DNA of 64,000 nt from Verrucomicrobiota bacterium (GTDB lineage: Bacteria > Verrucomicrobiota > Verrucomicrobiia > Limisphaerales > UBA1319): NCBI GenBank assembly GCA_022711435.1, contig JAKLFB010000002.1, positions 62,001 to 126,000 of the forward strand. Reading direction: 5' to 3'. Positions 19,701-24,966 of the stretch are shown one piece after another (position 1 is the stretch's first letter; each line of letters begins with the position of its first letter). Under the pieces are notes generated by a model. It was given only the letters and a program-made list of their open reading frames with translations, searched no databases and was not told the DNA's origin. Made by a program: the position numbers and the translations under genes.

Positions 19701-21476
19701 CGCCAGATCGCCTGCCCCGCCGTTGATGTCCAGGCCGCTGGGCAGCGGGAGAGAGGCAGCCGCCTGCCAGTCCACGCTGTTGGACGAGCCCTTCGCGATG
19801 CGGTAGAAAGGCGCGTTGGCCTGGGCCGCCCGCGTGAAGAAGACGCTCGAGCCGTCGCTGCCCAAAGCGGTGTGACGGTCTCGGGGCCCGGTCTCGGGCA
19901 ACGCAATTTGGCGCCAGGGAATGAGATCGGGAGCCGATTGCGAATTCAGATCGAACGCTGTGAAGAGATTCGCGGCGGCTTGGGTGGGCGGGTCATTGTC
20001 GCCGTTGCTGGCGGTCCATTTCAGGCGCGCGGGCAAATAGAGGAGTCCATCGGGCGCGAGCGTGGCGCTGGATCGGGCCACACCGCCATCGGCCAGAGGG
20101 AGCATGGCCAAGACCTCGCCATGGGCGCCAGCATCCCGGATTGCGAAATAAACGCCTCCATCGTTATTGCCGACAACGACCACGCCGTTGGCCGTGACAA
20201 TGGGAGAAGAACTGACCCCCTCCCAGCCCCGGCTGGCGGTCTCGACCGACCATTTGACCGAACCGTCCGCGGTCCGGATCGCATAGAGCCGGCCATCGCC
20301 CTCCTCACTGACCGTTTGGAAGTAGTAGGTAAGACCATCGGCGGACAGGCACCCGGCGCTCTGGGCCCGCTGGCGGTGGTTGAACCCGTCTTCCCAATCG
20401 AACACCGGCATCGCCCAATCCGTCCACAGGGGATTTCCATTGCGATCGAGGCCCGCGATCCAAACGCTGTCAAACCCAACGGGCAAGTAAATGTTCCCGC
20501 TGGCCGGGTCGATCGTCGGATCCGCATCGGTTTGGCCGGGGAGATCCACGCTCCAGAGTTCGTCGCCCGTGTCGCCATGCCAGGCCTTGACCATGCCACA
20601 GCGGCCGCCGCTGACCACGATTAAGCCGTCGGGCCCCTGCCAGAGCGCGGGTCCGCCATGGCACGAGCACGAGGGCGTCGCTGCTGCCCAGGATACCGTG
20701 ATCTCCATGCCGCTGTCCGTTCCGCCGTAAGGCCGGTCATCCCAGAACGCTGAGAACAGGCGGCCGTCCGGTGCGACCTTGGGCGAAAGGCCGCTGAGCT
20801 GGAAGGGATCGAGGTCCCCGCCGTTGTGCCAGAAGAAGGATGGGCCGCTGGCCGCCGCAAATGCCATCATCGGGCCCGGCGTGTCATCGTTCACAACGTA
20901 GATTGTGGCCCCGCTCGGTGAGAATGCAGGCGTGTTATCCGCGATGGACTCGCCGCCGTCCGTGTTGCCCTGCCAAAAAAGCGCCCCGGTGTGCCGGTCC
21001 ATGCCTTGCACGCCTTTGGGCCAATGGTAGCCCGCCGCCACCAGGTCCGAACCGCCCGGTCCGGCCCCATCGTAAAACACCATCGAGCTTGCACCGAGGT
21101 TTCCCTGGTTAGGCGAATCCGGCGAAGGTTTCTGCCACCGGATGACGCGGAAGAAGTTCGTATCAAGCCGCGACGCAGGCACGGCAAAGTCGCCTCTCCC
21201 GGTATTGGCGGCATCGCGCTGGCGCATGGGCCAGGCGCTGATGCCTGCTTCCCCCGTGGGGCGGATGTCGTCCCCATCGAAATCGTCGTCGATGCGCGCG
21301 CCGGGAGGATTGGACGCCGGGTCGAGCTGCGCCTGGCCTGGCAGGAAACCGTCGAAGGCCGTCTCATCAACCGTCGTGGCGGCGTGGCACCAAGACGCAA
21401 GGGTTAACGCGAACAAAAGCCCAACGAAAGTCGGGTTCAGGGCAAACGACACGAGGGATCGAGTGCTTGAGGCCAT
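7770..21476 (-). CDS. Giant secreted multi-domain protein (PQQ-like propeller, beta-helices, PKD, CARDB, carboxypeptidase-regulatory repeats, helical domain, DUF11/cohesin-like)
   Basis: A 4568-residue protein with a signal peptide that includes the hydrophobic segment FVGLLFALTLA. Approximate order: PQQ-like propeller (60-500); kelch-like segment (530-840); right-handed beta-helix with GGG turns (985-1300); PKD domain with YSWDLDDDG (1318-1412); second and third beta-helix regions (1418-2320); CARDB-like domain (2320-2435); IPT-like segment near 2600; a run of about eight carboxypeptidase-regulatory/CNA-B type beta-sandwiches (2840-3610) with the repeated pattern D-G-x-Y/F-x-F-x-x-x-P-P-G; an Ala-rich helical domain (3625-3970); a DUF11-type domain starting LDPNDKITTGAGAFGF; a cadherin-like putative Ig domain (4270-4360); a cohesin-like domain; and a C-terminal SYTLEW...ARFFQAR module common at the ends of large verrucomicrobial proteins. 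Probably an extracellular or cell-surface adhesin or scaffold. Start 21476 is chosen for the signal peptide. Confidence 0.8.
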   Translation of the reverse strand: MASSTRSLVSFALNPTFVGLLFALTLASWCHAATTVDETAFDGFLPGQAQLDPASNPPGARIDDDFDGDDIRPTGEAGISAWPMRQRDAANTGRGDFAVPASRLDTNFFRVIRWQKPSPDSPNQGNLGASSMVFYDGAGPGGSDLVAAGYHWPKGVQGMDRHTGALFWQGNTDGGESIADNTPAFSPSGATIYVVNDDTPGPMMAFAAASGPSFFWHNGGDLDPFQLSGLSPKVAPDGRLFSAFWDDRPYGGTDSGMEITVSWAAATPSCSCHGGPALWQGPDGLIVVSGGRCGMVKAWHGDTGDELWSVDLPGQTDADPTIDPASGNIYLPVGFDSVWIAGLDRNGNPLWTDWAMPVFDWEDGFNHRQRAQSAGCLSADGLTYYFQTVSEEGDGRLYAIRTADGSVKWSVETASRGWEGVSSSPIVTANGVVVVGNNDGGVYFAIRDAGAHGEVLAMLPLADGGVARSSATLAPDGLLYLPARLKWTASNGDNDPPTQAAANLFTAFDLNSQSAPDLIPWRQIALPETGPRDRHTALGSDGSSVFFTRAAQANAPFYRIAKGSSNSVDWQAAASLPLPSGLDINGGAGDLAFLDGALWTLALRDSSSGARCIYRYDLGSDSWTKGSATIGDGPNAACAPLAADRILGGWIGWDMLYNFTAWSSGASTQAGSVPGGAAHPWDSCMGGGYAYFLKHRGSPHTNGVLVRLNQTGALQMNEIAGLPFNPGMGCAIEFLPGQFFRDGHDRLWVLRGGLGSGEGDGGGWIQDATAENVAVYDLATAVWTAGSTGFAVDDGSEACLAGDTLYVLAANGETNPLRFVPLNDPDAPASRWLTIQSAYGMPSPAAGEHEHLIGQKITCTAPATVEVGGIIYRCTGWQGTGSVGQGAGTSVTVTLEEDSQLVWLWATTDCSLTVTQQGSGFTDIASASFALGTVKTVTAYAAPEWQFSGWSGDTNGCSIYDNTITVPMSQSRQLIARFVRQNPVADAARFVSPGGSHTLPFNTWLSAATNIQAAIDAASAGETIVVADGVYRLSAEIVVNKGVALKSVNGPGLTVLDGCSITRCLRLSHTNSLVDGFTVTGGQATNMGGGVLMDAGGLRHSRIEGNRSLLGDGGGIVLTQGCWIEYCHVLNNSATNGSGGGIAERDNSDNRPCLVQNCVIAGNEAKIGGGVAVSTGLELRGLFVKGNRASQYGGGVFAHILQMANCTVVENEGGGVSVDWTTGAHIANSIIDRNHAGLNTVNFSGVDEFYFTQTYTVPFAGGFETSPDYADPEHGDFRLRPGSAGINQGASQSWMTNAADLDGHPRVLDGQVDLGAWEYAGDRFLCDLAHTMQSAFLNEPVVLEAMVFGLNTNGLTYSWDLDDDGIFELIGAQLGAITNAYPAPGTYAVSLMVSNAAGQAASIRRPAAVEAGPREIFVSPSGAAWPPYSSWALAARSIHAALEVARGGSVIWVTNGVYELAGELRVLHGVTLQSVNGADNTFIAASGANRCFWIGHSNALVAGFTITNGYVLGGDGGGVYLESGTLSNCTVAGNESETRSAPPADDIGGSGGGIYVKNGRVASCRVSHNTGRNGGGLCVENGWVENCWVSDNTGMVGGVMIIRGTADRCVICGNYGYENGGAAIERGALRNSLIVENITPEPDSWGGFDLFSAAGASMRYNDALLENCTIAGNLMIPYTGPWGVGEGLQALLVFQGLARNTIVASNDCTWQALAVYGTNLFVCSSDPIAGPGNFQADPRFINLAGGDYRLRGDSPCINAGTNFAWMTGALDLAGQPRVSQYWADLGAYEYDPGQIVLTWTGPPDPYFHGTELLAWDTVTGRTQAMTVALQASKLGATRIVGSGLERTGALDWDTTLVEDGRYELRAVLRDEAGGLLAETSRDILIQNALLGHAGTVGGSETWSNDIVHLIEGTLTVAAGQTLAILPGAIVKCVPGARIILENGARLQAEGTPDAPIVFTSWADDAAGGDSNCDGSQSLPQPGDWLGFEPRGGAILALNPHVETRYLLVRHAGELAANETWTGQSVHWITDDLTVPAGVTLAINPGAVVKFDPLKSITVEPGASLRSEGTRARPVIFTSIKDDAVSGDTSGDGDASAAAPGDWGGLRLDGAAYLQHTILRFGAGGDLEDMPAMVKVAAGQADVVMLDCRLEQALLDAVSTWGGSMRMTNCVLASNGRGILVRENSSALLVNCTLYQHNWGVVAHGGISRVVNSIIGYSAEYGVFGMPTEFAYNNVWSPTSGGYQAGVNGNLSVDPRFRNPDTGNFQLAYLSPMIDAADSSRAHAADLMEAPRYDDPRTANTGLAGTGGAMADLGAFEFVEGAESDLDLAAQNVAGPSSATAGDTATVTWQILNQGGGVVSGQWHDQILLVPDSRDGWSQSLVVAEVLSSATLGPGAAAGFSAAVRVPGGTEGNWRWQVKANSQGEVFEGLHWNNNLSDLSSPMVLAVPALPVNTTLLGMLLGQNQPAWYKISDSTGLDALIVLDSSSMQGRVRLYAGRGRMPSEQYFDRRSDALNSPDATLSLPGLADAEPIYLMAMPESLPYAPAAFQISAQAMPFGLAAVSPVVVGNQGASTLTIDGYGFTTNTQARLRPVTAGPELAATRWILADSTRGYATFDLSGAAAVFHDLRLEEGVREAVQSNSVLVVVAASGETSKGEFRARLSAPSAVRAGRVFRGFVHYENTGTSDMPAPLLILEADANTTLFPVGMPGESARRLHFLAGAQGRPQPSILSPGAQYTFAFQGISHRNETISIKLYRLGSDSAEPMDYAMLRTDIVPANPHPLFDSAYGQLTDHMGTNQGSYVSALGQAADRAAGYGQTDATEQSLLTYVIRESIEKVQDAAVSGRVFLADTSHPLGRVQVFLAPADPADTNLYGTVSWHDGTFGIRDVPPGTYWISVRNHLPARIARVTVANASTPVTGLTVVAGEAAAEIAGTITEQSSGRPVTNATLVARGPYRGTTGFAATDTNGAYRIGGLYSGAYILEIDAPGALPEPVANVAVESGRTAYRSIVISRQGAVIQGQVCNAAGAPVADALVSAEWLDHTPAYGQWRRAQTRSAADGSYAFAALPPGRYSVAASCAAAGVSNGHAVQLAGVFDTANVDPVLRNDVTLTGAIIDAGNGAPVPNARISVATTPAWDATFTTDASGRFTIPNLTVGAWLLNAYASGYSIGKTNVTVAVAGSCAVTLALEPKGALTVQVSNHGAPLEGAMITVLPWASESVQHLVTGASGNRQLERIPPGQYSVVLGAVGGLSHSRQDFEIAPDRRSHSFQFNLSLSSIAGHLFAPDGSTGVANATVYLLRQGQMIGGVRTDADGRYVIALFEPGTFDLLAVGNDFCLAPATNVVVAGSDSAVTVDFRQPPGDLIVHVADLAGGPSLSNAWVELRPVAGLDRKIQAPLLYTDASGHSRFSAVAPGDYQLWIHASDHALHQQALRMGNEPARVDVALAAGRRVFGQVISRQTGVPFARVDLAATNGPMLLSTLTDTNGHYEFTSAPQGVFDLIVRPHAAQDCPPAIRTGVDLLSASERREDFNLDSDSAAAVSGCVVDGAGRRVTRAVVRLEHAGHCTAAITLTDAQGEFSFRRCPPGSFHLSADAAGYAGASQPVTIAAGQPVTGLAVTLSLPLLANGAIADHEQLAPQDQGKRLKAAAGGVIDYFQDLYSNQDWGDLATSDFWNDVFSGSMGLTDPQLAYENSDIDLDRDVIEPFEKAKAEGKIDCVLDAYDDALQRYKNLNRALAGWNGSYQAAKKLNAADANLAVSRAALAAAKAVKLIGDIMGGPAGEALGCLSPDLQASILGIADNAAGWAAAFQQGAASGDFDEAGAINQFGNTAGSVGNLAMDGWKSASFGQLDGICSDLGDINRALQSGQGTLPANYLDKVKVLKDARIDAYDDIALANKIKMAPDLLGKLTSLLDVLSELNNLMASIADMNEDVLNTTGDYLNAQHTYCEALKAYRAASNRLIALAKDCKTSDGTEAEPPDYEAGDEIDKADIPKPFELDPNDKITTGAGAFGFIQALDRIHYTIHFENVSTASAPAQLVVITDRLHSSLDETTLELGEIGFNNVTVWPAAGLTRFEATTNVATDPYLVRIRAELAPETRTVTWTLQSVDPVTGDYPEDPWAGFLPPNTTNHVGDGYVTFSVLPKTGAAETFITNRAVIVFGVNDPIPTPVVTNRIDRTPPASAVDPLPAFTAAVHFPVSWSGTDAAAGIAGYDIYVSSNGGPWHVWLANTPLISAMFHGSLKTTYSFFSIARDSVGNVEAPPSVADATTTTADNQAPVLAAISDGMVRVNETMILTNLAFDPDGHTLRFSLGAAPSGASIVPDSGLLFWTPVCAQGSSTNLFEVRVTDNGTPPLTAAQTFRVFVPECIEAGLGSTIMQVGTTSSVPVRLLSTVALTNLTFTVVFPADRLAGFVLTPNSSQVLNQDLRLLSPGRLEVSFTLPASSVLHGPTNAASLVFTAPTNQTSIFLPLLIEDVDGWRPDGGLAANARGQAGRVVIIGREPLLEGVRGADRKPHLLLYGNPGASYTLEWRTNVASGAWHPLDPVAMTNLVQDAHTGELSHPARFFQAR

Positions 21477-21643
21477 GACAATTATTATGGTTGGCAACTG
21501 TCCGCGGCCTGAAAACGCCACCGCCTCCAGTCCATGTCGGCTAACAATGACCAGCCATTACTCGATTCGCTGGTGATTGTCAATCTGAAAGGCCACCCGC
21601 CACGAACTACTTCTGCATTCTTGTCTTGGAGTCCATTTGTCGA

Positions 21644-23062
21644 TTATTTAGATGCGACCCCATTGTCTTGGCGCAGGGATTCGAGCTGCGATGGCACAGG
21701 GACAATCGTCGCGCGGTGAGCCTCGATTTCCTCGAGCAGGCTGGCCACGACCGCCGGGTGATTGGTCGAGAGATTGAAATGCTCGCCGGGATCGGCGTTC
21801 AGGTCGAACAGCAACGGCGGCTCATGGGCGTCCGGCTGGGACTGGCCGTATCCTTTTTGCGTGAGCAGATGGAGCTTCCACTGGTCCTTTCGCACCGCGT
21901 AGAGGCGTGTCCCGCGATAGTAGAACATCGATCGGCGCGGGCTTCGAGCGCTGTCAAGGAGCGCGGCGCTCTGATCACACCCGTCGATGATCCGCCCGCG
22001 CGGGAGCTCGGCGCCGGCCAGTTTGACCGCCGTGGGAAAGAGGTCGAGCATGCTCATCAGGTTCGTGTTGACCACGCCAGCCTTGATGCGTCCCGGCCAC
22101 CACGCGATCGCGGGAACGCGCAAGCCGCCCTCCCAGGTGCTGCCTTTGCCTTCGCGCAACAGGCCCGCCGAGCCGCCCTGCTGGTTCATGATGAGCCAGG
22201 GGCCGTTGTCGCTGGTAAAGAATACCAGGGTGTTCCCCGCCAGCCCTTCGCGGCGCAGCGTCTCCAGAATCTGGCCGACGCTCGAGTCGATCTCCTCGAC
22301 CACGTCGCCATAGAGGCCGCGCCGGCTCGAGCCTCGGAACTGGGCCGACGCAAACAGCGGCACATGCGGAAACGTGTGGGCAAAATACAGAAAGAACGGC
22401 TGGCGCTTGTGATCCCGGATGAACTTCAATGCCTCCTCGGTGTAGAGGCGGGTCAATTGCGTCTGATCGGCGGGCCGAGCGGCAAGCTCCTCGTTCCGGT
22501 AGAGCGGCACGCTCCACCAGGCAGGGTTCGGATCCGGGCGCCCCGAAGCCCCTTTCGGCGCGCCAGCGGTCGGATCCATGTCGTTGGAATGCGGCACGCC
22601 CAGGAACATGTCGAACCCATGCCGGCGAGGGTGGCCGTCGGGATTGAAATACCAGACGCCCAGGTGCCATTTGCCGACCATCCCGGTCGTGTAGCCGGCA
22701 GGGCGAAGAAGTTCTGGAAGTGTGATCTCCTCGGCGGGCAGGTGGCCCGTCGAACGGGTTCGCAGCACGCGGAACTGATTGTGCGCCATGCCGCTGCGGA
22801 TCGGGTAGCGGCCCGTCAGCAGGGCGGCGCGGCTGGGCGTGCAGACCTCCGCGGCCGAGTAGAAGTCCGTGAACCGCATGCCCTCCGCGGCCATGCGGTC
22901 CAGATGCGGCGTCCGAATCGTGGGATGCCCATAGCATCCCAGATCGCCATAGCCGAGGTCGTCGGCCAGAATGACGATGATGTTGGGTTTGGGCGGCGGC
23001 GAGGCGGCATCGAGCGCAGCCGCGCAGAACAGACATGCGAGAATCAACGGGATCGCTTTCAT
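21644..23062 (-). CDS. Secreted arylsulfatase-type sulfatase (S1 family)
   Basis: A 472-residue protein with signal peptide MKAIPLILACLFCAAALDA. The N-terminal metal-binding segment NIIVILADDLGYGD (27-40) and the sulfatase signature CTPSRAALLTGRYP are intact. Cys74 in C-x-P-S-R is the residue that would be converted to formylglycine. The conserved KWHLG and SDNGP segments follow, as expected for an alkaline-phosphatase-fold sulfatase of full length. It hydrolyses a sulfate ester, probably from a sulfated polysaccharide, outside the cytoplasm. No maturase is in the window. Its start overlaps the stop of the nitrilase-like gene by 4 bp (ATGA), so the two are translationally coupled. The 167-base gap before the giant gene may allow that gene to be transcribed separately. 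Confidence 0.92.
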   Translation of the reverse strand: MKAIPLILACLFCAAALDAASPPPKPNIIVILADDLGYGDLGCYGHPTIRTPHLDRMAAEGMRFTDFYSAAEVCTPSRAALLTGRYPIRSGMAHNQFRVLRTRSTGHLPAEEITLPELLRPAGYTTGMVGKWHLGVWYFNPDGHPRRHGFDMFLGVPHSNDMDPTAGAPKGASGRPDPNPAWWSVPLYRNEELAARPADQTQLTRLYTEEALKFIRDHKRQPFFLYFAHTFPHVPLFASAQFRGSSRRGLYGDVVEEIDSSVGQILETLRREGLAGNTLVFFTSDNGPWLIMNQQGGSAGLLREGKGSTWEGGLRVPAIAWWPGRIKAGVVNTNLMSMLDLFPTAVKLAGAELPRGRIIDGCDQSAALLDSARSPRRSMFYYRGTRLYAVRKDQWKLHLLTQKGYGQSQPDAHEPPLLFDLNADPGEHFNLSTNHPAVVASLLEEIEAHRATIVPVPSQLESLRQDNGVASK

Positions 23063-24861
23063 AGTTCTCCTGAAATGATGGACGCTCCGAGACGATACCA
23101 CGGATCCATTTGCGGATTCATGTTCGAAGTGCGGGTGGGATGATAAGAGTTGATCGAGCGGACGCGGCGCGTAGCGAGGATGAGCCCCGGATTCGCGCCC
23201 GCCCGAAGCACCAGATTGGCCGAAAACGGCGAATACACTTCCACCGGTTCGGTATCCGGCCGAGCCAGGCCGCGCACCTCGGCGCGCCGCTCGTCGGCGT
23301 CCCGCAAATCATCCCAGATCGCGCTGCCAACGACGTTCGCCACCGCCGTGAATGTGCGGAAGGAAGCCAGGTTGGACGCCACCTGGAGGCGGCGCAAGGC
23401 GGCCTCCGGATTGTCCACGGCATCGTGATCGAGATGGACATGGATTTGCGCGCCGGCCACGGCCGCCAGCTCCGCAAGCTCGGTCCAGAGCGCGTCCTGG
23501 CCGATCGTGACGACCGCGGGCACGCCTTTGACGCGAAACCACATCGCGCCCGGATTCCGGCCTGCCTCGAACGGGCTCGCCGCCCACAGTTGATCGTACC
23601 GGGTCAGCAGCGACCCATCGGGACCGATGACGAACGCCGAGCTCCGACGCCGGCCGGCGACTCGATGTTCCATGCCGGCGACCAGGGTAACGCGGCTCGC
23701 ACACGCGGCAGCCTGGAGCCGCTCGAGGGCCGTCTCGGCAATCGCCAGCGCCGGGAACGCGATCAGGTCCGCCCCCTGGGCCCCGCCTTCCTGGATCATC
23801 GCCTCCATCGCAGCCAGGTCTCCCGCAACCTGCGCGACCGCGAGCGTGATATTGGTTTCGACCGAAGTCAGCGGTGTCAGCGCCGGGGTTTGGACTCGCT
23901 GTCCGCTTTGGATCTTGAGGCCGGTCTCCCAGAATGGCCGAAGAACCGGATGCGTTGCCCGAGCCAGCGCTGTGGCTCGCGTCGCCTGGCCAATCTCGAG
24001 ATCGGCAATCACGATGGTCTCCGCATCGTCATTCGCCGCGGCAACCACCCGGCCGTCCGGAGCGATCACAACGCTATGTCCATGGCGCAGCTCACGGGGG
24101 GCGGATGGATCGTCGGGCGCGCCCGCGACCCGATTGCCCGTGTTGGCGAAAATCACCCAGACGTTGTTGCGCAGCGCCCGCGGGACATACCAGTACCATC
24201 CGAACGGCTGGACCCATTCGCTGGCGAAGTTGCAGGACAGCTCGAAACTCAGTTGCGCCCCTTGCTGGATGGGGATCTCCTCCACACCGCGCAGCCAGCG
24301 ATCGGCGCAGATCATCGCATTGCACGGGATCCCATCGAGGAAGAACACGCCCGGCATCGGAGCGCGATGGTTGTCGTAAAGCTTTTCGTAGCGGAAGACC
24401 TCGCGGCCGCTGGGATCGATGACCCGCATCCAGTTGACATCTCTTCTCGCCCGCGCCGAGTAGGAGGACCCGCCGAACAGCACGTAGATCTGCGCCCGGG
24501 TTGCCGCCTGTCCGATCTCCGCAACGGCTTTCTCAACTCGAGCGGGCTGATCTCCATCCAGGCCGCGCAATGCGCCCTCCGGGAACACCGCCACCCGCGC
24601 TCCCCGCGCCGCGGCGTTCGAAATCCCGGCTGCAATTCGATCGCAGTTCTCGGCGATGGTCCGGCCCAAGGCCATCTGGATAACGCCGATCCGGAGCCGG
24701 CTCGGAATGCGGTGGGTCTCCGCTGGGAGCGCGAGCACGCCGGCCAACAGGAGCCAGGCGGCAAGGAATCGACGCAGAAACTTCAAGTAGGCTGTCGCTC
24801 CGGAGTCTGGGGCTGATCGAGTCATGGCACGCTGTCGATCATGAGGCTTTGTCCCTTCCAT
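23059..24861 (-). CDS. Exported tandem nitrilase-fold protein, second domain degenerate
   Basis: A 600-residue protein with a hydrophobic export or anchor segment near 32-46 (FLAAWLLLAGVLALP). It contains two carbon-nitrogen hydrolase domains. Domain 1 (about 55-330) has the full Glu-Lys-Cys triad: E95 in VFPEGALRG, K160 in FRYEKLY, C185 in MICADRW, so it should hydrolyse an amide or nitrile C-N bond. Domain 2 (about 345-580) keeps the same framework, but the aligned positions are A371 (FPALA), Q424 (RYDQLW) and G454 (VTIGQDALW), so it cannot act by the known mechanism. The start at 24861 is preceded by AGGAAAGAG at good spacing; ATG at 24825 is an alternative that puts the hydrophobic segment closer to the N-terminus. 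The gene precedes and overlaps the sulfatase gene, which hints at amide removal from a sulfated amino-sugar glycan. That is inference. Confidence 0.8.
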   Translation of the reverse strand: MEGTKPHDRQRAMTRSAPDSGATAYLKFLRRFLAAWLLLAGVLALPAETHRIPSRLRIGVIQMALGRTIAENCDRIAAGISNAAARGARVAVFPEGALRGLDGDQPARVEKAVAEIGQAATRAQIYVLFGGSSYSARARRDVNWMRVIDPSGREVFRYEKLYDNHRAPMPGVFFLDGIPCNAMICADRWLRGVEEIPIQQGAQLSFELSCNFASEWVQPFGWYWYVPRALRNNVWVIFANTGNRVAGAPDDPSAPRELRHGHSVVIAPDGRVVAAANDDAETIVIADLEIGQATRATALARATHPVLRPFWETGLKIQSGQRVQTPALTPLTSVETNITLAVAQVAGDLAAMEAMIQEGGAQGADLIAFPALAIAETALERLQAAACASRVTLVAGMEHRVAGRRRSSAFVIGPDGSLLTRYDQLWAASPFEAGRNPGAMWFRVKGVPAVVTIGQDALWTELAELAAVAGAQIHVHLDHDAVDNPEAALRRLQVASNLASFRTFTAVANVVGSAIWDDLRDADERRAEVRGLARPDTEPVEVYSPFSANLVLRAGANPGLILATRRVRSINSYHPTRTSNMNPQMDPWYRLGASIISGEL

Positions 24862-24966
24862 GGCCACTCTTTCCTGGACCTTGCCAACCGTTGATCCCAG
24901 GGTGAAAATGGCTTGTCCATGAATCAGACGGACGGACAAGTCGCGGGTGCCCGCGGATCGTTTTCC

